Assembly (NCBI RefSeq): GCF_010092505.1
Contig: NZ_CP048021.1
Location: forward strand, 496,001 to 560,000
Source of the DNA: Virgibacillus sp. MSP4-1
GTDB lineage: Bacteria; Bacillota; Bacilli; Bacillales; Alkalibacillaceae
DNA length: 64,000 bases
Reading direction: 5' to 3'
The stretch's first letter is position 1. Every line of letters begins with the position of its first letter. Below, piece by piece: positions 38,987 to 47,578 of the stretch. Below the pieces are notes generated by a model. That model did no database searches. It was given only the letters and a program-made list of their open reading frames with translations, and was not told the DNA's origin. Position numbers and translations under genes: made by a program.

Positions 38987-40357
38987 ATGAATAAACGGAT
39001 CTATTTAAATGCGTTTGATATGAGCTGTGCTGGTCATCAGTCACCTGGACTCTGGACTCATCCTGATGATCAATCTCATCGATATAAAGATAAGGAATAC
39101 TGGGTCGAACTTGCCAAGCTATTGGAAAAAGGAAAATTTGACGGTGTCTTTCTGGCTGATGTCCTCGGTCCGTATGACGTTTATCAGGGTTCACGGGATG
39201 CTGCCGTTCGACAGGGCGCACAAACACCGGTCAATGACCCAATGCTTGTGGTTCCTTTAATGGCTGCTGTCACAGAGCATTTAGGTTTTGCCGTGACAGC
39301 CTCAGTAACCCATGAACATCCATATCCTTTTGCCAGGAAAATGTCCACGTTAGATCATCTGACAAATGGACGTGTGGGATGGAACATTGTGACCTCGTAC
39401 TTAAGAAGTGCAGCAGTGAATATGGGAATGGATAATCAAATTAAACACGACGAACGGTATGATATTGCGGAGGATTTTTTACAGGTGTGTTATAAGCTTT
39501 GGGAGGCGAGCTGGGAAGATGATGCAGTCCGAATCGATAAAGAGGCAGGCGTGTTTGCCGATCCTGATAAAGTTCATGATATCCACCATCAGGGAAAATA
39601 TTTTCAGGTGCCAGGTGCTCATTTAAGTGAACCATCCCCCCAGCGGACTCCTGTATTGTATCAGGCAGGTGCATCGAAAAGAGGGAGAGCATTTGCTGCC
39701 AGGAATGCAGAGCTTGTTTTTATAGGAGCCCCGACCCTTAAAGCAGCCAAGAAAACAGTGGAAAGAATAAGAGGGGAGGTAAAAGAAGCAGGGCGCGCTC
39801 CTGAAGAGGTCAAAATTCTGCCGATGTTTACCCCGATTGTCGGGAAAACAGAGGATGAAGCCAGGGCTAAATTCCGGGAGTACCAGGATCATATCAGTCA
39901 CGAAGGTGCCCTTGCCCTATTTGGTGGATGGACGGGAATTGACTTATCTGAATACGATTCGGATCAGGTGCTTGAATATATTGAAAATGATGCCATTCAA
40001 TCCATGGTCGAGAGCTTTACCAAAATTGACCCCGATAAGGAGTGGACGGTTGAGGAAATCAAGAACTTTATCGGCATTGGTGGAATGGGGGCGTTTACAG
40101 TTGGGTCACCGGAACAGGTTGCAGATACGATGGAAAAGTGGGTGAGAGAAGCGGGAGTAGATGGCTTTAATATTGCCTATGCAATCACTCCTGGGACGTT
40201 TAAAGATTTTGTGGAATACGTGGTTCCGATTTTGCAGGAAAGAGGTCTCGTACAGAAAGAATATAAAGGGGAAACCTTTCGTGACCGGATTTTTCATCAG
40301 GGCAATCAGCTGCCAGACCATCACCCGGGGAAAAATTCAACATCTGTACTTGTATAA
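38987..40357 (+). CDS. FMNH2-dependent monooxygenase (NtaA/SnaA/DszA family)
   Basis: A 456-residue luciferase-like TIM-barrel oxygenase. Family marks are KRIYLNAFDMSCAGHQSPGLW, GKFDGVFLADVLG, VPLMAAVTEHLGFAVTASVTHEHPYPFARKMSTLDHLTNGR's successive blocks and RVGWNIVTSYLRSAAVNMG. Enzymes of this group open C-S or C-N bonds using FMNH2 and O2 (DszA, SfnG, NtaA; B. subtilis MoxC and YxeK). SAM-riboswitch control and the SsuE-like partner point to sulfur scavenging from an organosulfur compound; which one is not deducible. Confidence 0.88.
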   Translation: MNKRIYLNAFDMSCAGHQSPGLWTHPDDQSHRYKDKEYWVELAKLLEKGKFDGVFLADVLGPYDVYQGSRDAAVRQGAQTPVNDPMLVVPLMAAVTEHLGFAVTASVTHEHPYPFARKMSTLDHLTNGRVGWNIVTSYLRSAAVNMGMDNQIKHDERYDIAEDFLQVCYKLWEASWEDDAVRIDKEAGVFADPDKVHDIHHQGKYFQVPGAHLSEPSPQRTPVLYQAGASKRGRAFAARNAELVFIGAPTLKAAKKTVERIRGEVKEAGRAPEEVKILPMFTPIVGKTEDEARAKFREYQDHISHEGALALFGGWTGIDLSEYDSDQVLEYIENDAIQSMVESFTKIDPDKEWTVEEIKNFIGIGGMGAFTVGSPEQVADTMEKWVREAGVDGFNIAYAITPGTFKDFVEYVVPILQERGLVQKEYKGETFRDRIFHQGNQLPDHHPGKNSTSVLV

Positions 40358-40414
40358 GGGAGAGAGGATTCCTGTGCTGATTGTGCAGAAAATAAAAGTG
40401 GAAGCAGCCGGTTA

Positions 40415-40575
40415 GGCGGGATAGCATAAGCATAATATCCGAGTAGCCTTGCTCAGCCCTGACCGTCTACGCAAGCCCTATGGAGTGGCATGCCCTTTTG
40501 CCACGTAATAGGGCTTGCTTATATTGGCCTGGGGTCAGGCCCGCCCTGGCACTGGACAAAGAAAAGCGGAGAGGT
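40415..40575 (+). repeat. Large folded intergenic repeat with dispersed-element tail
   Basis: Nested pairing: GGCGGG (40415-40420) with CCCGCC (40540-40545); CCTGACC (40458-40464) with GGTCAGG (40533-40539); GCAAGCCCTAT (40471-40481) with ATAGGGCTTGC (40508-40518); GTGGCA (40485-40490) with TGCCAC (40499-40504). GCATAAGCATAATATCC inside it resembles 4629-4644, and CTGGACAAAGAAAAGCGGAG (40550-40569) is the core of the dispersed element. The rest of the 356-base gap is AT-rich. Confidence 0.78.
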
Positions 40576-40713
40576 TTCAAGGAAAAGAAGATAAACAGGA
40601 GAAGAATTTCAGATCAAATTTCACCCGTATTTTATTAAATTTTCAAATAACATTGAAATGTATAAAAATTTACTATATTATATAAAAATACATAATTAAA
40701 AGGGGTGAATAAG

Positions 40714-41679
40714 TTGAAGGTTTTAGAGAGGATCAGTCAATTTGCGGGGAATACGTTTGCGATTTGGGTTATTCTTTTCGGTATAATAAGTTTCTTTTTT
40801 CCTGAAGGGTTTACGTGGATTGCCCCGCACATTGCTTTATTACTGGGAATCATAATGTTTGGTATGGGGCTGACGCTGAAACTGGAGGATTTTAAAGGTG
40901 TTCTGAAGGCTCCCAAAAGTGTATTATTTGCGGTTCTGGGTCAATATACGATCATGCCACTGCTTGCATTCGGACTTGCATCAGCGTTTCAGGTTCCGGC
41001 TGAGGTAGCAGCAGGAATTATTTTAGTAGGCTGCTGTCCGGGTGGAACAGCTTCGAACGTCATGACCTTTCTGGCAAAGGGAAATACAGCTCTGTCCGTT
41101 TCGGTCACTGCTGTTTCTACGTTGCTGGCCCCCATCCTTACACCGGCGCTGACATTGCTATTTGCCAGTCAGTGGCTGCCTGTGTCGTTTATGGACATGT
41201 TCATTTCCATTGTTCAAATCGTTCTCGTACCCATTGTTTTAGGCATTATTGTACGCCTGCTATTTTCCCGACAGGTGGAGAAAAGCATTGCCGTACTTCC
41301 GCTCGTATCCGTTATTGGCATAGTTGCCGTGGCATCTGCTGTCGTTGCGGTTAATACAGAGGCCATTGTAACTACGGGGCTGTTAATTTTCAGTATTGTC
41401 GTCCTGCACAATATTCTTGGACTTATGATCGGTTACTTGCTCGGTAAACTGCTGAAACTTGACTTCAGTGATCAAAAAGCTGTTTCTATTGAAGTTGGCA
41501 TGCAAAACTCTGGACTTGGTGCTACACTCGCTCAGTTACATTTTGCACCTATTGCAGCGGTCCCAAGTGCTCTGTTCAGTGTGTGGCATAATATTTCCGG
41601 ACCAATCCTTGCTACATGGTGGGGAAAGAAGAGTGAGGAAGAATCTCTTTCTGAACATAAGACTGAAGCAACCGGCTGA
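40714..41679 (+). CDS. Bile acid:sodium symporter (BASS) family transporter
   Basis: A 321-residue membrane protein with about nine or ten helices and the BASS motifs MFGMGLTLKLEDF, GVILVGCCPGGTASNV-type (GIILVGCCPGGTASNVMTFLAKG) and EVGMQNSGLGATLAQLHF. Relatives (B. subtilis YocS) carry organic anions such as pantoate or pyruvate with sodium. The TTG at 40714 is five bases after AGGGGTGA; the GTG at 40705 overlaps that site and is not favoured. Confidence 0.9.
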   Translation: MKVLERISQFAGNTFAIWVILFGIISFFFPEGFTWIAPHIALLLGIIMFGMGLTLKLEDFKGVLKAPKSVLFAVLGQYTIMPLLAFGLASAFQVPAEVAAGIILVGCCPGGTASNVMTFLAKGNTALSVSVTAVSTLLAPILTPALTLLFASQWLPVSFMDMFISIVQIVLVPIVLGIIVRLLFSRQVEKSIAVLPLVSVIGIVAVASAVVAVNTEAIVTTGLLIFSIVVLHNILGLMIGYLLGKLLKLDFSDQKAVSIEVGMQNSGLGATLAQLHFAPIAAVPSALFSVWHNISGPILATWWGKKSEEESLSEHKTEATG

Positions 41680-41699
41680 ATAAATTGTATTTTAAATCA

Positions 41700-41732
41700 A
41701 TGAGGATCGACCTGATGACAGTCGATCCTCAT
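41700..41732 (+). terminator. Hairpin after the BASS gene
   Basis: ATGAGGATCGAC and GTCGATCCTCAT are perfectly complementary; the T tail is short. Confidence 0.65.
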
Positions 41733-41805
41733 TTGCTGTAGTGTAGGGAATTACAGACCTTGTACTGGTCCCATCAGGAAGGATGACTCTTTAGAGTGGA
41801 AGGGT

Positions 41806-41961
41806 TTACCACCATCCACCTCCAAAGCCTCCAAAACCACCGCCATAACCGTAACCATAGCCGCCGTATCCACCGCCATAGCCGCCGGCACCGACGATGA
41901 TCAGGAGAATAAAGAGAACAACAATTAACGCAAAGCCAGTTCCATAGCCTCCTTTACTCAC
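41806..41961 (-). CDS. YjcZ-family small sporulation-type protein
   Basis: A 51-residue peptide with start GTG after AAAGGAGGTG. Residues 1-9 (MSKGGYGTG) precede one membrane helix (about 9-25), then a Gly/Tyr tail (GGYGGGYGGYGYGYGGGFGG) ending GWW. This is the YjcZ/SscA layout of small, spore-associated proteins in Bacillaceae. Opposite in direction to both neighbours; no clear spore promoter was confirmed. Confidence 0.82.
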   Translation of the reverse strand: MSKGGYGTGFALIVVLFILLIIVGAGGYGGGYGGYGYGYGGGFGGFGGGWW

Positions 41962-42095
41962 TAAAAAACACCTCCTTTGCACCAGTTACGATATCCTATG
42001 TTTACATGATGTTTGTTGTATAGATACCTGGACTAAGAAAGAGGTTTATTCCGGCTTTTGTCACAGGTTTATAAGTAAAAAACTTACAATAAATG

Positions 42096-42109
42096 TGTAA
42101 ACGATTGCA
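42096..42109 (+). promoter_or_regulatory. CcpA cre box upstream of the symporter operon
   Basis: TGTAAACGATTGCA matches all defined positions of TGNAANCGNTNNCA. It lies 118 bases before the DUF4212 start. Confidence 0.68.
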
Positions 42110-42226
42110 TTTATAAGAATATTCGTAAAACAAACCAAATAACTATAGTACACAAAGGGGGTGGACAAATCAGTACGTACTCAAATGAATCATTAACTGA
42201 AAAATATGAATAAGGAGGGAAATGGA

Positions 42227-42535
42227 ATGAGTGATAAGCAGCTAAGTCAGAAACAGCGGGAGTATTGGAAGAAGAACATACGATTAATTGTGACTTTACT
42301 TATCATTTGGGCTTCCGTTTCACTTGTAGCAGCTATCATCCTGGCCGAGCCGCTAAGCAATGTGTACTTCTTTGATGTACCATTATCCTTTTGGTTTGCC
42401 CATCAAGGATCTATTGTTGTGTTTATTTTCTTAGTGTTCATTTATGCCATTCGAATGGACCGACTTGACAAAAAATACGGTGTGGAAGAAGTCATCCTAA
42501 CCGACAAGAAGGATTCAAAGGGGGATGAGTCATGA
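42227..42535 (+). CDS. DUF4212 small subunit of a sodium/solute symporter
   Basis: A 102-residue protein with two membrane helices and the family blocks REYWKKNIRLI and PLSFWFAHQGSIVVFIFLVFIYAIRMDRLDKKYG. DUF4212 genes always accompany a VC_2705-type SSS transporter, which here begins four bases before this stop (ATGA overlap). AAGGAGG precedes the ATG at 42227. Confidence 0.92.
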   Translation: MSDKQLSQKQREYWKKNIRLIVTLLIIWASVSLVAAIILAEPLSNVYFFDVPLSFWFAHQGSIVVFIFLVFIYAIRMDRLDKKYGVEEVILTDKKDSKGDES

Positions 42536-44229
42536 ATTTAGATGTGGAAGTCATTACCCTCACCCTGGTGCTTATAACTTTTGCGATTTACATTTACATC
42601 GGCTGGTGGGCAAAGGTTAAAGACACGAGCAGCTTTTTTGTTGCTGGAAACGAGATCCCTGCTGTAGCTAATGGGGCTGCAATCGCAGCCGATTGGATGT
42701 CAGCAGCATCCTTTATTTCCATGGCTGGCCTTATTTCATTCTTAGGGTATGATGGAACGATCTATTTAATGGGGTGGACAGGTGGATATGTTCTGCTTGC
42801 CCTGTTATTGGCACCATACTTAAGGAAGTTTGGCCGTTATACTGTTCCTGATTTTATTGGAGACCGCTATTATTCCAATAAAACAAGAGCAGTTGCCGCA
42901 ATCGCTACGATTTTCATTTCATTAACCTATGTAGCCGGACAAATGCGTGGTGTAGGAATTGTATTCAGCCGCTATTTACAGGTGGATATTACAATCGGTG
43001 TCATTATTGGAATGGCCATTGTTGCTTTCTTCGCTGTACTGGGTGGTATGAAAGGGATTACCTGGACACAGGTTATTCAATACTTTGTTTTGATTATAGC
43101 CATTATAATTCCAGCAGCTGCTATTTCCCTGCAATTAACAGGAATTCCTGTTCCTCAATTAGGCTTAACATTCTCCGATATTGCTGAGCGATTAAGTACA
43201 CTTCAGGTTGAACTTGGTATGGATGAGTACCTGGCTCCTTTTCAGAATATGTCCGGACTGAATGTGTTTGCTGTAACACTTGCACTCATGCTGGGTACGG
43301 CGGGGCTTCCCCACGTTATCGTCCGTTTTTATACGGTTAAAGACGTTCGTTCCGCGCGCTGGTCAGCAGGGTGGGCGTTAATCTTTATTGCCTTGCTTTA
43401 TACAGTTGCACCAGCTATTGGTGTGTTTGCTAAATACAATTTAATCAACACCTTTAATGACGCGCCCATCACTGAGGTTCGTGATATTAGCTGGGTAAGC
43501 AAGTGGGAAGAAACCGGTCTCTTGGGCTTAAATGATAAAAATGGAGACGGAATGCTGAACTTTACGGAAGAGGGCTCACCTGCAAATGAGGTAACAATAG
43601 ACCCGGATATCATTGTATTATCTACTCCAGAAGTAGCGGAACTATCTCCATTTATTATTGCACTGGTGGCTGCCGGTGGTCTGGCTGCAGCCTTGTCGAC
43701 AGCCTCAGGTTTGCTGCTGGCCATGTCGAGTGCAGTTTCGCATGACTTGTACTATCGAATTTTCAGACCAGAAGCAAGTGAAAAGCAGCGGTTGAAAATC
43801 GGGCGGATAATGATTTTCCTGGCCGTTATCGTTGCGGGCTATTTTGGTATAAATCCACCCGGGTTTGTAGGAGAAGTAGTGGCATTTGCCTTTGGTTTAG
43901 GGGCTGCCAGTCTGTTCCCGGCGATTTTACTCGGCATATTTGATAAACGAATGAACCGGGAAGGAGCCACATGGGGAATTGCTATTGGTTTATCCTTTAC
44001 CCTCACCATGATTTTACTGATGAGATCGGTTCAGGTATTTGGAACGGAAACTCAAATTGTTGATAGCTTCTTAGGAATCGATGCACTCGGGATTGGAGTG
44101 GTCGGAGCGATATTAAACTTTGTTGCTTCCTTTGTCATCTCGAGAATGACGCAGGCCCCACCAAAAGAGATTTCAGATATGGTTGAAGAGATCCGGGTAC
44201 CAAAAGTATCGGAAACAGGTGAAAAATAA
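42532..44229 (+). CDS. Sodium:solute symporter, VC_2705 subfamily (acetate-type)
   Basis: A 565-residue, about 13-helix SSS protein with SSFFVAGNEIPAVANGAAIAADWMSAASFI's motif at the N-terminus, like cation/acetate symporter ActP. The loop near residues 335-350 contains DKNGDGMLNFTE, an EF-hand-like calcium loop (D-x-N-x-D-x). With DUF4212 as partner and an acyl-CoA synthetase gene downstream, import of acetate or another short acid followed by CoA activation is likely; the upstream cre box fits. Confidence 0.88.
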   Translation: MNLDVEVITLTLVLITFAIYIYIGWWAKVKDTSSFFVAGNEIPAVANGAAIAADWMSAASFISMAGLISFLGYDGTIYLMGWTGGYVLLALLLAPYLRKFGRYTVPDFIGDRYYSNKTRAVAAIATIFISLTYVAGQMRGVGIVFSRYLQVDITIGVIIGMAIVAFFAVLGGMKGITWTQVIQYFVLIIAIIIPAAAISLQLTGIPVPQLGLTFSDIAERLSTLQVELGMDEYLAPFQNMSGLNVFAVTLALMLGTAGLPHVIVRFYTVKDVRSARWSAGWALIFIALLYTVAPAIGVFAKYNLINTFNDAPITEVRDISWVSKWEETGLLGLNDKNGDGMLNFTEEGSPANEVTIDPDIIVLSTPEVAELSPFIIALVAAGGLAAALSTASGLLLAMSSAVSHDLYYRIFRPEASEKQRLKIGRIMIFLAVIVAGYFGINPPGFVGEVVAFAFGLGAASLFPAILLGIFDKRMNREGATWGIAIGLSFTLTMILLMRSVQVFGTETQIVDSFLGIDALGIGVVGAILNFVASFVISRMTQAPPKEISDMVEEIRVPKVSETGEK

Positions 44230-44233
44230 ATAG

Positions 44234-44287
44234 GATCTATTCCTCTTCCTGTATGGCAGGGGGGAGGAATAGATTCTTGCCTTTTTT
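44234..44287 (+). terminator. Terminator-like hairpin after the symporter
   Basis: GATCTATTCCTC pairs with GAGGAATAGATTC, followed by TTGCCTTTTTT. It would reduce but may not abolish read-through to the next two genes. Confidence 0.7.
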
Positions 44288-44316
44288 AGTATTTTGAAAG
44301 AAAGGAGGATAGAATC

Positions 44317-44739
44317 ATGCTCATTCTATTTTTTCTGACCATTTTAGTAGCATTTTATCTGTTTCACCCACATCTGAACATTCTGGCCGTTAAAAAAGTG
44401 CTCGGTATTACCTTGTTTGTGGAATTATTTTATTTAATTGGACATTATATGTCAGGCTGGCCCTTTCCAACTCCTGTGGTGATTCTTCAGATCTTAATTG
44501 TTGTCGCCACAGGTGTAGCTATAGGCGTGCTTTTCTCAAGAATCTGGCCCTTGCCTGATAAAAAAGGCTTTGAACGAATTGCACGTACCCTTCTGATTAT
44601 GATCCCCGCATTAGGAATAGGGATTGGGATGCAATTACTGCTTCAGGGGCAATATGCCACCCAGGCACTCTATCTTATTTTTGCTCTGTCTGCCTGGCTG
44701 GGTTCAGGCCACTTCATTCGTAAAACAGCCCAGTCTTAG
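44317..44739 (+). CDS. 140-residue membrane protein of unknown function
   Basis: Four or five hydrophobic helices with short loops (for example VLGITLFVELFYLIGHYMSG, GIGIGMQLLLQGQYATQALYL). No recognised domain. GGAGG lies before the ATG. It stands between the symporter and an acyl-CoA synthetase in the same direction, 37 bases from the latter, so it is probably co-transcribed with the ligase. Confidence 0.7.
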   Translation: MLILFFLTILVAFYLFHPHLNILAVKKVLGITLFVELFYLIGHYMSGWPFPTPVVILQILIVVATGVAIGVLFSRIWPLPDKKGFERIARTLLIMIPALGIGIGMQLLLQGQYATQALYLIFALSAWLGSGHFIRKTAQS

Positions 44740-44776
44740 GCAGATAGATTCATAGAATAGAAAGGAGCCGATCGAT

Positions 44777-46369
44777 ATGAAAACCACATTAACTCCACTG
44801 GATTGGAAAAGAAGAGCCGTGAAGTATTATCCGGAAAAAATTGCGGTGATTGATGACAGGAAAACCTTTACGTATCAGGAATTTGCCGAACGTACGGATC
44901 AATTATCCAAAGCTTTGCATCAGGCTGGTATTCAAAAAGGCGATCATGTGGCTGTCATGCTTCCGAATACTCATTATATGCTTGAGTGCTTTTATGGAAT
45001 CAGTCAATTGGGTGCTGCGATGGTCCCGTTGAATTACCGTCTGTCGGCAGAGGATTTGGAGTACATTATTGAGCACAGTGATGCAAGAATGTTGATTGTA
45101 GATGAGGAATTCACCGGTCCGATTGAACAGATTGCTGCCAGCCTTTCTTTGGAGAAAATCATCATTGTCCCGGTAGAAGGCTTTCATACCTCCTTAAATG
45201 GAACCGATTATGAAGCGTTTATAAGTGACCTTCCTTCTCATGCATCACTTCCGGAAGTGGATATCGATGAAAATCAGCTGCTCACGGTAAACTATACAAG
45301 CGGCACAACTTCCAAGCCTAAGGGTGTGATGCTTACACATCGGGCCAATTATATCAATGCCGCGAACTTTATGTATCATCTTGATGTGAAGAATGAGGAC
45401 GTATACCTTCATACCCTGCCGATGTTTCATGCAAACGGGTGGGGAGGTGTCTGGGCGATAACCGGAGCGGGTGCTACTCATGTGTGTCTGCGCAAGGTTG
45501 ATCCGCCTTACATTTTAGAGCTGTTTGAAAAAGAACACATTACCTTGCTGTGTGGAGCGCCGACGGTTATTAATATGCTTGTGAATGAACCAAAGGCCAA
45601 GGAGGCGAACATTCCAACAAAGCCTCGTATGGCAACAGCCGGTGCACCGCCGGCAGCTGCGTTAATTCATAAAGCCCAGGAAATCCTAGGACTAAATATG
45701 ATTCATGTGTATGGCCTGACAGAAACCTCTCCTTTTATTTTATATTGTGAATGGAAAAAGGAATTTGACGCTAAAACTTCTGATGAACAGGCGGCAATAA
45801 AGGCGAGACAGGGCATAGAGCTTGCCTTTAATGGGGAGACAAAGGTGGTACGACAGGATGGAGAGGAAGTGAAATGGGACGGTCAGGAGCTCGGTGAAAT
45901 TATTACCAGGGGAAATGTGGTGATGGAAGGCTATTACAAGAACCCCGAAAAAACGAAAGAAGCGTTGAAAGATGACTGGTTTCACACAGGCGATCTGGCT
46001 GTCACTCATCCTGATGGGTACATTGAAATAAGGGACCGGGCTAAGGATATGATTATTTCGGGAGGGGAAAATATTTCCTCCACGGAAGTAGAAGGGGTGC
46101 TCTATAAGAATCCTGATGTGCGGGAAGCAGCCGTGATTGCTATTCCACATGAAAAGTGGGGAGAGGTTCCTAAGGCAATGGTTGTTTTACAGCCGGAAGC
46201 AGATGTTACAGTAGATGACATCATAACTTACTGCAGAGAAAATATGGCGCATTTCAAAGCGCCGAAAGAAGTGCAGTTTGTTGAATCTTTGCCAAAAACA
46301 GCGACAGGAAAATTGCAAAAATACCGCCTGCGTGAAATGCACTGGGAAGGGGATAAAAAGGTAAATTAA
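44777..46369 (+). CDS. Acyl-CoA synthetase, short/medium-chain type
   Basis: A 530-residue AMP-forming ligase: NYTSGTTSKPKGVMLTHRAN near residue 172, the substrate-pocket stretch LPMFHANGWGGVWAIT near 215, YGLTETSP near 312, DDWFHTGDLAV near 395, RAKDMIISGGENISSTEVE and the catalytic Lys in PKTATGKLQKY. The HANGWG pattern is shared with acyl-activating enzymes that use acetate to medium-chain acids. Gene order with the symporter suggests activation of the imported acid. AAAGGAG precedes the ATG. Confidence 0.88.
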   Translation: MKTTLTPLDWKRRAVKYYPEKIAVIDDRKTFTYQEFAERTDQLSKALHQAGIQKGDHVAVMLPNTHYMLECFYGISQLGAAMVPLNYRLSAEDLEYIIEHSDARMLIVDEEFTGPIEQIAASLSLEKIIIVPVEGFHTSLNGTDYEAFISDLPSHASLPEVDIDENQLLTVNYTSGTTSKPKGVMLTHRANYINAANFMYHLDVKNEDVYLHTLPMFHANGWGGVWAITGAGATHVCLRKVDPPYILELFEKEHITLLCGAPTVINMLVNEPKAKEANIPTKPRMATAGAPPAAALIHKAQEILGLNMIHVYGLTETSPFILYCEWKKEFDAKTSDEQAAIKARQGIELAFNGETKVVRQDGEEVKWDGQELGEIITRGNVVMEGYYKNPEKTKEALKDDWFHTGDLAVTHPDGYIEIRDRAKDMIISGGENISSTEVEGVLYKNPDVREAAVIAIPHEKWGEVPKAMVVLQPEADVTVDDIITYCRENMAHFKAPKEVQFVESLPKTATGKLQKYRLREMHWEGDKKVN

Positions 46370-46399
46370 TGAACGAAACCTAGACGGGTATTGGGTGCA

Positions 46400-46435
46400 A
46401 AGGTGTTTCCTGTTGAACAGGGAACATCTTTTTCA
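46400..46435 (+). terminator. Terminator of the acyl-CoA synthetase gene
   Basis: AAGGTGTTTCCTGTT pairs with AACAGGGAACATCTT, followed by TTT. The following 180 bases hold no gene. Confidence 0.8.
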
Positions 46436-46616
46436 CTTATGGGAACGGTCCGTCTTACCTCCACTTGAAGTCTTGAGGGTCTCAATAAGACAAACTGGGT
46501 ATAAGGCCGGTACATTCATGATAAGCGGGTTCAGCATCCAATTATAAACAACAGCGAAACATTAAGAGAATCCGTTATGGTTTGATAGAATTAGAGGAAG
46601 GAAGGGGAGGATCTTT

Positions 46617-46778
46617 ATGTGGAATAAGCTGAAAGATATGTTCAAACCGAAAACTTGTGCGATCTGTAAAAATAAAGCCGAGCAGCCTGCGATCTATTAC
46701 AATGATGAGGGAGAAAAGGTATCTGTCTGTTTTAAATGCGTACCTTACGCGGAAAGAAGAGCTTTCCGCAAAGGCTGA
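46617..46778 (+). CDS. Small zinc-ribbon protein
   Basis: A 53-residue basic protein with two CxxC knuckles (TCAICKNKAEQPAIYYND, VCFKCVPYAE) separated by 20 residues, a classic single-zinc ribbon. GGGGAGG is six bases before the ATG. It ends five bases before the convergent sirtuin gene. Zinc binding is predicted from the four Cys only; function unknown. Confidence 0.7.
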   Translation: MWNKLKDMFKPKTCAICKNKAEQPAIYYNDEGEKVSVCFKCVPYAERRAFRKG

Positions 46779-46782
46779 AAGA

Positions 46783-47490
46783 TTACGTATGAAGCTCTTC
46801 CAGAATCTCACCGATTTTCTTATCATGAATCACCAGGTCGGCATAGGCATCAAAAGGGGTTTCATCCCGATTAATGATCACTAATTTTGCTCCGTGATCC
46901 TTTGCGATTAAGGGAAACTGATTAGCAGGTGTTACAGATAGAGAGGAACCCAGAACGATAAATAGTTCCGCTTTCTCAGCTTCCTCAAATGCGAATTGAA
47001 ACGCCTCCTGAGGTAAAGACTCCCCAAACAGGACAATGGAAGGTCGTAAAATTCCCCCACATGTATCACAATAGTAATCCTCGGCAACATATTCCTCACT
47101 GCTGTATTCTCTGCCACAGGATTGACAATGGAGCTTTTGAAGCGTTCCGTGCAATTCAGCCACCTGCGTGGAGCCTGCCTCCTGATGAAATCCATCAACA
47201 TTTTGGGTAATAATGGACTGTACTTTTCCCTGCTGTTCCCACTCAGCCAGTATGTAATGTCCTTTATGCGGGTGGTATTCCTTTACTCCAAGAACCCGCT
47301 GCCGATAAAACTCAATAAACTCTTCCACGTTGTCATTCAGGGCATTAGTATTGGCGATCTGGCTTGGATCCTTCTGCTTCCACAGCCCGCTGGAGGAACG
47401 AAAATCAGGCAGTCCACTTTCTGTTGACATCCCTGCTCCTGTAAAGACGACGGTATGCCTGGATTCGTTCAGCCATTCTTTTAAGATCAT
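46783..47490 (-). CDS. NAD-dependent protein deacylase (sirtuin)
   Basis: A 235-residue sirtuin like B. subtilis SrtN. NAD-binding GAGMSTESGLPDFRS, TQNVDGFHQEAG, the catalytic His in LHGTLQKLHC, zinc Cys pairs CQSC and CDTC, GGILRPSIVLFGE and the late GSSLSVTPAN are all present. It removes acetyl groups from lysines, for example on acetyl-CoA synthetase; ligase genes are close by but this link is inference. AAGGTGG precedes the ATG. Confidence 0.94.
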   Translation of the reverse strand: MILKEWLNESRHTVVFTGAGMSTESGLPDFRSSSGLWKQKDPSQIANTNALNDNVEEFIEFYRQRVLGVKEYHPHKGHYILAEWEQQGKVQSIITQNVDGFHQEAGSTQVAELHGTLQKLHCQSCGREYSSEEYVAEDYYCDTCGGILRPSIVLFGESLPQEAFQFAFEEAEKAELFIVLGSSLSVTPANQFPLIAKDHGAKLVIINRDETPFDAYADLVIHDKKIGEILEELHT

Positions 47491-47578
47491 GCGTTACCCA
47501 CCTTTTTTGTATAGTGTTTTTCTGAAGGGGACAAAATTATCCTAATATAAATGGGAGGACGGTTCAAATGGCATAAAC

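Noticed and set aside
44777-46369. Naming this gene acsA (acetyl-CoA synthetase)
   Set aside because: The length of 530 residues and the HANGWG pocket fit a short/medium-chain acyl ligase, not the 570-650-residue AcsA.
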